In this document: positions 53,788 to 63,225 of the stretch, in pieces
Numbering within the stretch: position 1 is the first letter of the stretch
How the letters are laid out: the number at the start of each line of letters is the position of its first letter
NCBI RefSeq assembly: GCF_036227325.1
Contig: NZ_CP109467.1
Coordinates: 6,386,001-6,450,000, forward strand
Source: Streptomyces sp. NBC_01465
Lineage (GTDB): Bacteria > Actinomycetota > Actinomycetes > Streptomycetales > Streptomycetaceae
Reading direction: 5' to 3'
DNA: 64,000 nucleotides
Translations under genes and position numbers: made by a program
Notes under the pieces: model-generated
Databases searched by the model: none
Seen by the model: the letters and a program-made list of their open reading frames with translations, nothing else
What the model was told of the DNA's origin: nothing

Positions 53788-54498
53788 ATGCTCGTAGCCG
53801 CCGCCGTCTGTCCCTGTCCGCCGCTGCTCGTGCCCGAGGTCGCCGCCGGTGCCGCGGCCGAACTCGACGGGGCGCGGGACGCCTGTCTCGACGCCCTCGG
53901 GGTGCTGGCCGTCTCCCGGCCCGACCGGCTGGTGGTCGTCGGGCCCGCCGGGGCCGAGGGGCGCGGGACGCATCCGCAGGGGGCGGTCGGGTCCTTCGCC
54001 GGGTTCGGAGTGGATCTTCGCGTACGGCTCGGGGCCGGCGACGCCGCCCCGGAGCGGGAGCTTCCGCCGTCGCTGGCCGTGGCGGCCTGGCTCCTGGAGC
54101 GCACCGGCTGGACCGACGCCCCCGTGGAAGCGCTGGGCGTCGGCGAACCGCTCGCCACCGACCGCTGCCTGGAGGCGGGACGGGGTCTGGCCGCCGGCGC
54201 GGAGCGCGTCGCCCTCCTGGTGATGGGTGACGGCAGCGCCTGTCGCACGCTGAAGGCGCCCGGCTACCTGGACGAGCGGGCCACCGCGTTCGACGCGGAA
54301 GCGGCCCGGGCGCTGGGCGCGGCCGACACCGCGGCGCTCACGGCGCTGGACGCGGCACTGGCGTACGAACTCAAGGTCGCGGGCCGCGCCCCCTGGCAGG
54401 TCCTCGCGGGGGCCGCCGAGGGCGCACGGCTGGGCGGGGAGCTGCTGTACGAGGACGCGCCGTACGGCGTCGGGTACTTCGTGGCCGCCTGGTCCTAG
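53788..54498 (+). CDS. Class III extradiol dioxygenase LigB-like protein
   Basis: A 236-residue protein with the LigB-like fold signature near its start (VAAAVCPCPPLLVPEV) and PDRLVVVGPAG. The full metal site of catalytic LigB enzymes (two His and Glu) is not evident, so activity is doubtful. Actinobacteria often keep such a gene between miaB and miaA; the role is unknown. The start is decided by TAGGCT at 53775-53780, 7 nt before the ATG. Confidence 0.8.
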   Translation: MLVAAAVCPCPPLLVPEVAAGAAAELDGARDACLDALGVLAVSRPDRLVVVGPAGAEGRGTHPQGAVGSFAGFGVDLRVRLGAGDAAPERELPPSLAVAAWLLERTGWTDAPVEALGVGEPLATDRCLEAGRGLAAGAERVALLVMGDGSACRTLKAPGYLDERATAFDAEAARALGAADTAALTALDAALAYELKVAGRAPWQVLAGAAEGARLGGELLYEDAPYGVGYFVAAWS

Positions 54499-54523
54499 CG
54501 CCGCTCGACGGACCCGGACACGG

Positions 54524-54560
54524 CGGAAGGCCGCGGAGTACAGCGCTCCGCGGCCTTCCG
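54524..54560. terminator. Bidirectional terminator after the LigB-like gene
   Basis: CGGAAGGCCGCGGAG (54524-54538) pairs perfectly with CTCCGCGGCCTTCCG (54546-54560) across a 7-nt loop. It sits between convergent genes, 10 nt from the stop of the small antitoxin-like gene. Confidence 0.85.
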
Positions 54561-54570
54561 GCGGTGTGGT

Positions 54571-54813
54571 TCAGGCGGCAGGGGGCGTGGTGCCCGAGCC
54601 GTCGTCCTTGTTCGAGAGACGGCCCAGCGCGTCCTTCGCCTTGTCCGTGCCCGTCTCGATCTTGTCGCTGTATTTGCCCTTGGTCTTGGAGTCGACCGTC
54701 TGGGCGGCCTTGTCCAGGCCTTGTTCGATCTTGTCCCCGTGCTGCTGGGCGAGGTCTCCGACCTTGTCCTTGGCGGGTGCGAGCTTGGCCTTCAGGCTGT
54801 CCAGAAATCCCAT
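54571..54813 (-). CDS. MT0933-like (PF14013) antitoxin-type protein
   Basis: An 80-residue hydrophilic protein (MGFLDSLKAKLAPAKDKVGD, then HGDKIEQGLDKAAQTVDSKTK) of the Rv0909/MT0933-like antitoxin family, which is also abundant in Streptomyces without toxins. No toxin gene is adjacent. It may act as a small stress or coiled-coil protein. The ATG has AGAGG about 8 nt upstream. Confidence 0.8.
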   Translation of the reverse strand: MGFLDSLKAKLAPAKDKVGDLAQQHGDKIEQGLDKAAQTVDSKTKGKYSDKIETGTDKAKDALGRLSNKDDGSGTTPPAA

Positions 54814-54842
54814 AGGGACACCTCTTCCCTCTCGACGGGACT

Positions 54843-55073
54843 TTACTTGCGGGCGCCCTCACCGGCTTTGTTGTCGGCGGCCGCCTCGGCGGACTGCTGC
54901 TGGGGAATTTCAACTCCCTCGACAGCGGCGGCCTCGGTGGCGCCGGCCTCCTCCGCTGCTTCCGCCTCGCCCTCCGCCTCCGGCTCGGCCGTCAGTGTGG
55001 CGACCGTCGTATCTGCGGTTGACTCCTCGGCTGCGGCCTTGGACTTCCGGCTGAACCGTGCAAAAACACCCAT
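54843..55073 (-). CDS. Small acidic Ala/Glu-rich protein
   Basis: A 76-residue protein with a short basic start (MGVFARFSRKSK) and then an Ala/Glu/Thr-rich, probably disordered remainder. No known family is recognised. GGAG lies 5 nt before the ATG at 55073. It is upstream of the antitoxin-like gene on the same strand (29-nt gap) and divergent from miaA, so the two small genes may be one transcript. Confidence 0.65.
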   Translation of the reverse strand: MGVFARFSRKSKAAAEESTADTTVATLTAEPEAEGEAEAAEEAGATEAAAVEGVEIPQQQSAEAAADNKAGEGARK

Positions 55074-55255
55074 ATCTACTCCATACCGTACTCGTGCGAG
55101 CGAATTCCCGCGTCGCCCGGAGCGCCTCATTGCGTCGCCCGGGTGAACCGGTCCGCAAACCGGCGGGCGGAACCTCGCAACGGGAAACGAAGCCGGGCGC
55201 GGGCCGTCACGTAACTCGTTCGGGGACAGGTCCGGAGGTTTGCGAGACTGGGGAG

Positions 55256-56194
55256 GTGAGAACTGCAGCTCCCGCACCGCGGGTCATCGCCGTCGTCGGT
55301 CCCACCGCGGCCGGAAAGTCCGATCTGGGCGTCGCGCTCGCCCGTCATTTCGGGGGCGAGGTCGTCAACGCCGACTCCATGCAGCTCTACCGGGGGATGG
55401 ACATCGGCACCGCCAAGCTGACGCTTCCCGAGCGTGGCGGCGTCCCGCACCGGCTCCTCGACATCTGGGACGTGACCGAGGCGGCCAGTGTCGCGGAGTA
55501 CCAGCGTCTCGCCCGCGCGGAGATCGACCGGCTGCTCGCCGAGGGCCGTACGCCGGTCCTGGTGGGCGGCTCGGGGCTGTACGTCCGCGGGGCCATCGAC
55601 GCCCTGGAGTTCCCGGGCACCGACCCGGACGTACGCGCACGGCTCGAGGAGGAGCTGACGCTGCGCGGACCCGGCGCGCTGCACGCACGGCTGGCCGCGG
55701 CCGACCCGGAGGCCGGGCGGGCGATCCTGCCCAGCAACGGCCGCCGTATCGTCCGGGCACTCGAGGTCATCGAGATCACCGGAAAGCCCTTCACCGCCAA
55801 CCTCCCCGGTCACGATTCGGTGTACGACACCGTGCAGATCGGCGTCGACGTCGCCCGCCCCGAGCTGGACGAGCGCATCGCGCTGCGCGTCGACCGGATG
55901 TGGGACGAGGGCCTGGTCGACGAGGTGAAGGCACTGGAGGCCGTGGGGCTGCGCGAGGGGCGTACGGCAGCACGTGCACTCGGGTACCAGCAGGTGCTCG
56001 CCGCCCTCGCGGGGGAGTGCACCGAGGAGGAGGCGCGCGCCGAGACCGTACGCGCCACCAAGCGCTTCGCGCGCCGCCAGGACTCCTGGTTCCGCCGCGA
56101 CCCCCGTGTGCACTGGCTGAGCGGTGCGGCCGAGGACCGTGCGGAACTCCCGCACCGGGCGCTGGCGTTGGTCGAACGAGCGGTTACAGCCTGA
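55256..56194 (+). CDS. miaA: MiaA: tRNA dimethylallyltransferase
   Basis: A 312-residue enzyme that adds dimethylallyl to A37 of tRNAs reading codons starting with U, giving the substrate of MiaB. P-loop GPTAAGKSDLG, NADSMQLYRGMDIGTAKLT, the LVGGSGLYVRG segment, and the tRNA-binding RTAARALGYQQ and RFARRQDSWFRRD regions are all present. GTG 55256 is chosen because GAGACT lies 6 nt upstream (55244-55249). Confidence 0.95.
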   Translation: MRTAAPAPRVIAVVGPTAAGKSDLGVALARHFGGEVVNADSMQLYRGMDIGTAKLTLPERGGVPHRLLDIWDVTEAASVAEYQRLARAEIDRLLAEGRTPVLVGGSGLYVRGAIDALEFPGTDPDVRARLEEELTLRGPGALHARLAAADPEAGRAILPSNGRRIVRALEVIEITGKPFTANLPGHDSVYDTVQIGVDVARPELDERIALRVDRMWDEGLVDEVKALEAVGLREGRTAARALGYQQVLAALAGECTEEEARAETVRATKRFARRQDSWFRRDPRVHWLSGAAEDRAELPHRALALVERAVTA

Positions 56195-56294
56195 TCACGT
56201 GATGGCATCGGGACGCTCCGCCCGTCAATCCGGGGCCCGGGAGCGTGCCATCATCGAGCTGCGATCGACAGTGAAGTCCGAGTTGGGAGGGCGC

Positions 56295-56768
56295 GTGGCG
56301 ATGGAGGCCGGCCCTCGCGACAGAGAGCGCGATACGGATCAGGGCGACCGGAGCACAGCAGGAGTACCGGAGGACGCGGTACGGCTGAGCCCCGACGGAC
56401 CCGACCCTCTGGAGATGGCCGGAGTGGCCCCCGAGGTCGAGGTCGAGCTGCGCCCGCAGCGGCGCCTGCGGATCTGGCAGCTGGCGCCGATCGTGATGCT
56501 CGCCGCCGTCGGCTCGCTGATGTTCGCCTTCCCGCTCGCCTTCGAATTCGGCGACGGCGGCCCGGTCGTGGCCATGCTCGGACTGCTGATCAGCTGCTGC
56601 GCCGCCGGCTGGGGCCTGATGGCCGCCCGGCGTGTGGGATACACCCTGCCGGGGCTGCCCGCCAGGGGATCGGGGGAGCGCCCCGACTGGCGGGTGATCG
56701 CCCTGTACGCCGTCACCGCGTGCGCCCTGGTCGCGCTGGCCGTGTGGCGGGTCGCCCGGCTCCGCTGA
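56295..56768 (+). CDS. Small membrane protein of unknown function
   Basis: A 157-residue protein with an acidic, charged N-terminal half (about 65 residues) and three hydrophobic segments (LAPIVMLAAVGSLMFAFPLA, VVAMLGLLISCCAAGWGLM and VIALYAVTACALVALAVW). No family is recognised. GTG 56295 is close behind GGGAGG (4 nt); ATG 56301 is six bases further and equally plausible. It lies between miaA and dapF. Confidence 0.7.
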   Translation: MAMEAGPRDRERDTDQGDRSTAGVPEDAVRLSPDGPDPLEMAGVAPEVEVELRPQRRLRIWQLAPIVMLAAVGSLMFAFPLAFEFGDGGPVVAMLGLLISCCAAGWGLMAARRVGYTLPGLPARGSGERPDWRVIALYAVTACALVALAVWRVARLR

Positions 56769-56832
56769 GGATCCGCCCGTGCCGTCGCCGGTGCCGTCGG
56801 CATTGTCAGAAGCCTCTCGTACGATGGAGCGC

Positions 56833-57714
56833 GTGACCACCACTGCGCAGCTCGCCTACCTCAAGGGCCACGGGACCGAGAACGACTTCGTGATCGTCCC
56901 CGACCCGGACAACACCGTCGACCTGCCCGCGTCCGCCGTCGCCGCGCTCTGCGACCGACGGGCCGGAATCGGCGGGGACGGGCTGCTCCATGTCGTACGG
57001 TCGGCCGCGCACCCCGAGGCGCGCGCGATGGCCGGCGAGGCCGAGTGGTTCATGGACTACCGCAACGGGGACGGCTCCACCGTCGAGATGTGCGGCAACG
57101 GCGTGCGGGTCTTCGCCCGCTATCTGCAGCGTGCCGGACTCGTGGAGGACGGCGACATCGCGGTCGCCACCCGCGGCGGCGTGAAGCAGGTGCACCTGGC
57201 CAAGGGTGCCGACGGCGACATCACCGTCTCCATGGGGCGCGCGGTGCTCCCCGAGGACGGGGCGACCGTCACCGTCGGCGGCCGCAGCTGGCCCGCGCGC
57301 AACGTGAACATGGGCAACCCGCACGCGGTGGCCTTCGTCGAGGACCTCGAGCACGCCGGAGACCTTTACTCCCCGCCCCCCTTCAGCCCGGCCACCGTCT
57401 ATCCGGCGGGGGCCAATGTCGAGTTCGTCGTCGACCGGGGCGAGCGCCACGTGGCGATGCGGGTGTACGAGCGCGGGGCGGGGGAGACCCGGTCCTGCGG
57501 CACGGGCGCCTGCGCGGTCGCGGTGGCCGCGGCCCGCAGGGACGGGGCCGACCCGTCGGTCACCGGTGCCCCGGTGACGTACGCCGTGGATGTGCTCGGC
57601 GGCCGGCTCACGATCACCGAGCGGCCGGACGGCGAAATCGAGATGACCGGTCCGGCCGTGATCGTGGCCGAAGGGACGATCGATGCCGACTGGTGGGAAA
57701 CGGCTCTCGACTGA
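56833..57714 (+). CDS. dapF: Diaminopimelate epimerase
   Basis: A 293-residue DapF, which epimerises LL- to meso-diaminopimelate. Streptomyces cell walls use LL-DAP, and the meso form feeds lysine synthesis. The two catalytic Cys are in EMCGNGVRVFARY and RSCGTGACAVA. KGHGTENDFVIV and VNMGNPHAV are further hallmarks. GTG 56833 is chosen since TACGAT lies 7 nt upstream (56820-56825) and homologues start at this level. ATG 56824 is also in frame. Confidence 0.95.
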   Translation: MTTTAQLAYLKGHGTENDFVIVPDPDNTVDLPASAVAALCDRRAGIGGDGLLHVVRSAAHPEARAMAGEAEWFMDYRNGDGSTVEMCGNGVRVFARYLQRAGLVEDGDIAVATRGGVKQVHLAKGADGDITVSMGRAVLPEDGATVTVGGRSWPARNVNMGNPHAVAFVEDLEHAGDLYSPPPFSPATVYPAGANVEFVVDRGERHVAMRVYERGAGETRSCGTGACAVAVAAARRDGADPSVTGAPVTYAVDVLGGRLTITERPDGEIEMTGPAVIVAEGTIDADWWETALD

Positions 57715-57861
57715 GTTTCGCTCGAATGGGTGATCAGTTTCACGGTGAGCGAGAGTGGGACTGCAGCCCGTGGTGGGCTCGGTAGCATCAAGCACCGGCC
57801 CTCAGGCGTATCCGCAGCCTGACAGTCGCCGGTCGATGGCCGAGACTGCCGGAGGTGCCCC

Positions 57862-59970
57862 ATGAGTGCAGAGGCCACCAATCCTGGTGCCCCCAGCCGC
57901 CGCCGAGGCCGCCCCAGGATCGACCTCCGCAGGCTCGGCCGGGCCGCGCTGCTCGGTCCGGTCTCGAGGGACCGGCTGCCGGACGCCATCGGCCATGTCG
58001 CCGAGGCCCACCGCGCCCATCATCCCGACGCCGATCTGGCCGTCCTGCGCCGGGCGTACGTACTGGCCGAGTCCTCGCACCGCGGACAGATGCGCAAGAG
58101 CGGCGAGCCCTACATCACCCATCCGCTGGCCGTGACGCTGATCCTGGCCGAACTGGGCGCCGAGACCACGACCTTGACCGCATCCCTCCTCCACGACACT
58201 GTCGAGGACACCGAGGTGACGCTCGATCAGGTGCGGGAGCAGTTCGGCGAGGAGGTCTGCTTCCTCGTCGACGGCGTCACCAAGCTGGAGAAGGTCGACT
58301 ACGGCGCCGCCGCCGAGCCGGAGACCTTCCGCAAGATGCTCGTCGCCACCGGCAACGACGTCCGCGTCATGTCGATCAAGCTCGCCGACCGGCTGCACAA
58401 CATGCGCACTCTCGGCGTCATGCGCCCCGAGAAGCAGGCCCGGATCGCCAAGGTCACCCGTGACGTACTGATCCCGCTCGCCGAACGGCTCGGCGTACAG
58501 GCGCTCAAGACCGAGCTGGAGGATCTGGTCTTCGCGATCCTCCACCCCGAGGAGTACGAGCACACCCGCGCCCTCATCGCCGCGGACGCCGCGACCGCCG
58601 ACCCCCTCGCCGTCATCTCCGAAGAGGTCACAACGGTCCTGAGAGACGCCGGTATCAACGCCGAAGTCCTCATCAGGCCACGCCACTTCGTCTCCGTGCA
58701 CCGGGTGCGGATCAAACGCGGCGAGCTGCGCCCCACCGACTTCGGACGGCTCCTGGTGCTGGTCGGCGAGGACGCCGACTGCTACGCGGTGCTCGGCGAA
58801 CTCCACACCTGTTTCACCCCGGTGGTCTCGGAGTTCAAGGACTTCATCGCCACGCCCAAGTTCAACCTGTACCAGTCGCTGCACACAGCGGTCGCCAGCC
58901 CCGACGGCTCGGTCGCCGAAGTCCTCATCCGTACGCACCAGATGCACAAGGTCGCCGAGGCGGGAGTCGTCGCGCTCGGCAATCCGTACGCACCTCTGGA
59001 TCCCGCCGCCTCCGCCGCCTCCGCGGAACCCGCCGAGGACGGCGAGCGCGCCGACCCCACGCGGCCCGGCTGGCTCTCGCGGCTCCTCGACTGGCAGGAG
59101 TCGGCACCGGACCCCGACACCTTCTGGACCACGCTCCGCGCCGACCTGGCACAGGACCGGGAGATCACCGTCTTCCGCTCCGACGGCTCCATGCTGGGGC
59201 TGCCGGCCGGGTCGAGCTGTGTGGACGCGGCGTACGCGCAGTACGGCGAGGCGGCGCACGCCTGTATCGGGGCGCGGGTCAACGGGCGGCTCGCGACCCT
59301 CAGCACGGTGCTCATCGACGGCGACACCGTGCAGCTCCTCCTCGCCCAGGACGCCGCTTCGGGGCCCTCGCCCGACTGGCTCGACCATGCCCGTACGCCC
59401 GGCGCGCGGATCGCCATCACCGGCTGGCTGACCGCACACCCGGAAGGGGCCGCGGTGCCCGCCGCGGCCCCGCGCCCGCCCGTCGCGGAAGCGGCGGCCG
59501 GTGACGCGGTACGTCCGGCGGGCGCCCACGCCGTCGTCGACCTGCCGAACGCGACCGTACGGCTGGCGGGCTGCTGCACCCCCGTGCCGCCCGACGCGGT
59601 CACCGGCTTCGCGGTGCGCGGCGGCGCCGTCACGGTGCACCGCGCGCGATGTGCGGCCGTGGACCGGATGCGCGCGGTGGGCCGGGAGCCCGTCGCGGTG
59701 AGCTGGCGGACCACCGGCGAGGTGCGGGTCACGCTGGTCGCCGAGGCCTTCGGCCGCCCCCACCTGCTGGCCGACCTCACCGAGGCCATCGCCGGCGCGG
59801 GCGCCGCGGTCGTCTCGGCCACCGTGGAACCGCCGAGCGAGCAGCGGGTACGCCACACGTACACGCTCCAACTCCCGGACTCGGCAGGGCTTCCCGCGCT
59901 GATGCGCACCATGCGCGACGTTCCCGGGGTGTACGACGTCAGCCGCGCCCAGCATCCGGCCACCGCCTGA
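57862..59970 (+). CDS. rshA: RshA: Rel/Spo-family (p)ppGpp enzyme
   Basis: A 702-residue Rel/Spo homologue. The HD hydrolase domain is complete: SSHRGQMRKSGEPYITHP, His111-Asp112 (LLHDTVEDT) and KLADRLHNMRTL. The synthetase domain that follows is altered: YQSLHT is preceded by Asn-Leu (residues 335-336) where Asn-Gly is usual, and the DL-x-A-x-R stretch reads DFGRLLV. A TGS domain (about 430-500) and a C-terminal ACT domain with a CC motif (GCCTPVPPDAVTGF) follow. In S. coelicolor RshA has been linked to ppGpp under phosphate starvation, so loss of synthesis should not be assumed. GGAGG precedes the ATG by 7 nt. Confidence 0.9.
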   Translation: MSAEATNPGAPSRRRGRPRIDLRRLGRAALLGPVSRDRLPDAIGHVAEAHRAHHPDADLAVLRRAYVLAESSHRGQMRKSGEPYITHPLAVTLILAELGAETTTLTASLLHDTVEDTEVTLDQVREQFGEEVCFLVDGVTKLEKVDYGAAAEPETFRKMLVATGNDVRVMSIKLADRLHNMRTLGVMRPEKQARIAKVTRDVLIPLAERLGVQALKTELEDLVFAILHPEEYEHTRALIAADAATADPLAVISEEVTTVLRDAGINAEVLIRPRHFVSVHRVRIKRGELRPTDFGRLLVLVGEDADCYAVLGELHTCFTPVVSEFKDFIATPKFNLYQSLHTAVASPDGSVAEVLIRTHQMHKVAEAGVVALGNPYAPLDPAASAASAEPAEDGERADPTRPGWLSRLLDWQESAPDPDTFWTTLRADLAQDREITVFRSDGSMLGLPAGSSCVDAAYAQYGEAAHACIGARVNGRLATLSTVLIDGDTVQLLLAQDAASGPSPDWLDHARTPGARIAITGWLTAHPEGAAVPAAAPRPPVAEAAAGDAVRPAGAHAVVDLPNATVRLAGCCTPVPPDAVTGFAVRGGAVTVHRARCAAVDRMRAVGREPVAVSWRTTGEVRVTLVAEAFGRPHLLADLTEAIAGAGAAVVSATVEPPSEQRVRHTYTLQLPDSAGLPALMRTMRDVPGVYDVSRAQHPATA

Positions 59971-60038
59971 GAACCTCGTTCGAGTGGCGCGGCGCGCGCC
60001 GCCACGGCGCGGGCCGCGCGCGCTGATAGCCGTAACGC

Positions 60039-61505
60039 ATGCTGCACATCTCCCGGCCCTCCCGGCGGCTGCGCGCCGGTCTGCTGGCCGCCGCGTCGGC
60101 CGCGCTCGTCGCCGCCGCCCTGCCCGCGCCCACGCCCCTCGGCATCGGCGATCCGCTCTACCCCAGCCTCGGCAACCCCGGCTACGACGTCCTCTCGTAC
60201 GACATCGGACTCACCTACGGCGGCTCCAACAACGAGCCGCTGTCCGCCGTCACCGTCATCGACGCCCGCGCCACCGAAGCGCTGGAGCGCGTCAACCTCG
60301 ACTTCACGCACGGCACGGTCTCCTCCGTCGAGGTGAACGGCGCCCGCGCCGCCCACGAGACGACCGGTGAGGATCTGGTCGTCACCCCGGCAGCGGCCGT
60401 ACCCGCCGGCGGCAGGCTGCGCATCACCGTCCACCACACCAGCGACCCGCGCGGCGCACAGGTCGGCGGCTGGGTGCGCACCGGCGACGGGCTGGTCATG
60501 GCCAACCAAGCGGACGCCGCGCACCGGGTCTTCCCCTGCAACGACCACCCCTCCGACAAGGCGTACTTCACCTTCCGCGTGACCGCGCCGAAGGGTCTCA
60601 CCGTGGTCGCGAACGGGCTGGAGGAGGCGCGGAGCCGACACGGCGGCAACGTCACGTCCACGTTCCGGACCGTGCACCCCATGGCGACCGAGCTGGCCCA
60701 GGTGTCCATCGGGCACTCCGCCGTACTGCGCCGCACGGGACCGCACGGGCTGCCGGTCCGCGACGTGGTCCCCGCCGCCGACCGCACGAAGATGGAGCGG
60801 TGGCTGAAGAAGACCCCCGGCCAGCTCGCGTGGATGGAGTCGAAGGTCGGTCCGTACCCCTTCGAGAACTACGGGGTCCTGATCGCCGACATGAACACCG
60901 GCTTCGAGCTGGAGACGCAGACGCTGTCGCTCTTCGAGCGCTCGATGTTCGCCCGGGCCGAGTACCCGGAGTGGTACGTCGAGTCGATCATGGTCCACGA
61001 GCTGTCCCACCACTGGTTCGGCGACAGTGTCTCGCCGCGCGCCTGGTCCGACCTGTGGCTCAACGAAGGCCATGCGACCTGGTATGAAGCGCTCTATGCG
61101 CAGGAGCAGGCCAAGCAGCCGATGGAGCGGCGCATGCACGACGCCTACACGGACTCGGACGGCTGGCGGGCCGCGGGCGGGCCGCCGGCGGAGCCGCGCC
61201 GTGCGGCGCCGGGGCAGCAGATCGGCATCTTCCGGCCGGTCGTGTACGACGGCAGCGCGCTGGTGCTCTACGCGCTGCGCCAGGAGATCGGCACCGGCGC
61301 CTTCGAGCAGCTGGAGCGGGCGTGGGTGCGCGACTACCGGGACAAGTCCGCGACCACCGCGGACTTCGCGGCGCTGGCGTCGCGGATCTCCGGGCGCGAT
61401 CTCTCCGGGTTCTTCCGGGCCTGGCTGTACGCGGAGAAGACGCCGCCGATGCCCGGCCACCCGGACTGGCGGAGCGACCCGGTGAAGGTCTCCCGGGCGG
61501 GGTAA
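60039..61505 (+). CDS. M1-family zinc metallopeptidase, secreted
   Basis: A 488-residue aminopeptidase-like protein. Residues 1-29 look like a signal peptide ([20 protein letters not shown]). An N-terminal beta domain leads to the catalytic domain with HELSHHWFG (His320-His324) and the third ligand in WLNEGHATW. The GAMEN-type exopeptidase loop is not clear. At 488 residues it lacks the large C-terminal domain of PepN. Probably exported and acting on peptides outside the cell. Confidence 0.9.
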   Translation: MLHISRPSRRLRAGLLAAASAALVAAALPAPTPLGIGDPLYPSLGNPGYDVLSYDIGLTYGGSNNEPLSAVTVIDARATEALERVNLDFTHGTVSSVEVNGARAAHETTGEDLVVTPAAAVPAGGRLRITVHHTSDPRGAQVGGWVRTGDGLVMANQADAAHRVFPCNDHPSDKAYFTFRVTAPKGLTVVANGLEEARSRHGGNVTSTFRTVHPMATELAQVSIGHSAVLRRTGPHGLPVRDVVPAADRTKMERWLKKTPGQLAWMESKVGPYPFENYGVLIADMNTGFELETQTLSLFERSMFARAEYPEWYVESIMVHELSHHWFGDSVSPRAWSDLWLNEGHATWYEALYAQEQAKQPMERRMHDAYTDSDGWRAAGGPPAEPRRAAPGQQIGIFRPVVYDGSALVLYALRQEIGTGAFEQLERAWVRDYRDKSATTADFAALASRISGRDLSGFFRAWLYAEKTPPMPGHPDWRSDPVKVSRAG

Positions 61506-61631
61506 AACCCGGGTGACGGTCCCGGTCGCGCCATGCCACTATCGACAGGTCGGCGACGCGGCCGGGAATCTTCCCAGGCCGTCACGCGTTGTGACGGACA
61601 CCCAAGTATTTTCTTTCGACGTAAGGATCCA

Positions 61632-63146
61632 ATGACCTCCTCTTCTTCCCCTTCCCAGGACGCGCGGGACGCCGAGAGCGGCGAGCACGCGCAGAGCTTC
61701 AACGAGAGCCTCCGGGCCGATGCCCTGATGGAAGAGGACGTCGCCTGGAGCCACGAGATCGACGGAGAGCGTGACGGCGATCAGTACGACCGCTCCGAGC
61801 GTGCCGCACTGCGCCGTGTCGCGGGCCTCTCCACCGAACTCGAGGACGTCACCGAGGTCGAGTACCGCCAGCTGCGCCTCGAGCGGGTCGTGCTGGTCGG
61901 CGTCTGGACCTCCGGAACCGCGCAGGACGCGGAGAACTCCCTCGCGGAGCTCGCCGCGCTCGCCGAGACGGCGGGTGCTCAGGTGCTCGACGGTGTCGTG
62001 CAGCGCCGCGACAAGCCCGACCCGGCCACGTACATCGGCTCGGGCAAGGCCCAGGAGCTGCGGGACATCGTGCTCGAATCCGGGGCGGACACCGTCGTGT
62101 GCGACGGTGAACTCAGCCCCGGCCAGCTGATCCATCTCGAGGACGTCGTCAAGGTCAAGGTGGTCGACAGGACCGCGCTGATCCTCGACATCTTCGCCCA
62201 GCACGCCAAGTCCCGAGAGGGCAAGGCACAGGTCTCGCTGGCGCAGATGCAGTACATGCTGCCCAGGCTCCGGGGCTGGGGTCAGTCGCTGTCGCGCCAG
62301 ATGGGCGGCGGCGGGTCCAGCGGTGGCGGCGGCATGGCCACCCGTGGTCCCGGTGAGACCAAGATCGAGACGGACCGGCGCCGTATCCGCGAGAAGATGG
62401 CGAAGATGCGCCGGGAGATCGCGGAGATGAAGACCGGCCGTGACATCAAGCGCCAGGAGCGCAAGCGCAACAAGGTGCCTTCGGTGGCGATCGCCGGATA
62501 CACCAACGCCGGAAAGTCCTCGCTGCTCAACCGCCTCACGGGCGCGGGCGTGCTGGTGGAGAACTCACTGTTCGCCACCCTCGACCCGACCGTGCGCCGG
62601 GCCGAGACGCCGACCGGCCGGGTCTACACCCTGGCCGACACCGTCGGGTTCGTACGGCATCTGCCGCACCACCTCGTCGAGGCGTTCCGCTCCACCATGG
62701 AGGAGGTCGGTGACTCCGATCTGATCCTGCACGTGGTGGACGGCTCGCACCCGGTGCCGGAGGAGCAGCTCGCGGCGGTGCGCGAGGTGATCAGGGACGT
62801 CGGCGCGACCGACGTGCCCGAGGTCGTGGTGATCAACAAGGCGGACGCGGCCGATCCGCTCGTACTGCAGCGGCTGCTGCGCACCGAGCGTCACGCCATC
62901 GCGGTCTCGGCCCGTACGGGCGCGGGGATCGCGGAACTGCTCGCGATCATCGACGCCGAACTGCCCCGCCCGCAGGTGGAGATCGAGGCACTCGTGCCGT
63001 ACACGCACGGTGGACTGGTGGCCCGCGCCCACACCGAGGGTGAGGTGATCTCCGAGGAGCACACCCCGGAGGGCACTCTGCTCAAGGCGCGGGTGCACGA
63101 GGAACTGGCGTCCGACCTGGCGCAGTACGTGCCGGCGAAGGGCTGA
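61632..63146 (+). CDS. hflX: GTPase HflX
   Basis: A 504-residue ribosome-associated GTPase that splits stalled or hibernating 70S ribosomes during stress. N-terminal HflX domain: YIGSGKAQEL and VCDGELSPGQL. A helical linker with MGGGGSSGGGGMATRGPGETKIE follows, then the G domain with G1 GYTNAGKSS (289-297), G3 DTVGF and G4 NKAD. The N-terminal extension of about 80 residues is acidic. ATG 61632 has AAGGA at 6 nt spacing. A strong terminator follows. Confidence 0.95.
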   Translation: MTSSSSPSQDARDAESGEHAQSFNESLRADALMEEDVAWSHEIDGERDGDQYDRSERAALRRVAGLSTELEDVTEVEYRQLRLERVVLVGVWTSGTAQDAENSLAELAALAETAGAQVLDGVVQRRDKPDPATYIGSGKAQELRDIVLESGADTVVCDGELSPGQLIHLEDVVKVKVVDRTALILDIFAQHAKSREGKAQVSLAQMQYMLPRLRGWGQSLSRQMGGGGSSGGGGMATRGPGETKIETDRRRIREKMAKMRREIAEMKTGRDIKRQERKRNKVPSVAIAGYTNAGKSSLLNRLTGAGVLVENSLFATLDPTVRRAETPTGRVYTLADTVGFVRHLPHHLVEAFRSTMEEVGDSDLILHVVDGSHPVPEEQLAAVREVIRDVGATDVPEVVVINKADAADPLVLQRLLRTERHAIAVSARTGAGIAELLAIIDAELPRPQVEIEALVPYTHGGLVARAHTEGEVISEEHTPEGTLLKARVHEELASDLAQYVPAKG

Positions 63147-63170
63147 CACTTCCGCCGCTCGCGCACAGGC

Positions 63171-63208
63171 CGAAGGCCCGCACTCCTCTCGAGGGGTGCG
63201 GGCCTTCG
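63171..63208. terminator. Bidirectional terminator after hflX
   Basis: CGAAGGCCCGCAC (63171-63183) pairs perfectly with GTGCGGGCCTTCG (63196-63208), with additional inner pairs in the 12-nt loop. It separates hflX from the convergent protease gene. Confidence 0.85.
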
Positions 63209-63225
63209 GCCGTATGGAGCGCGTT

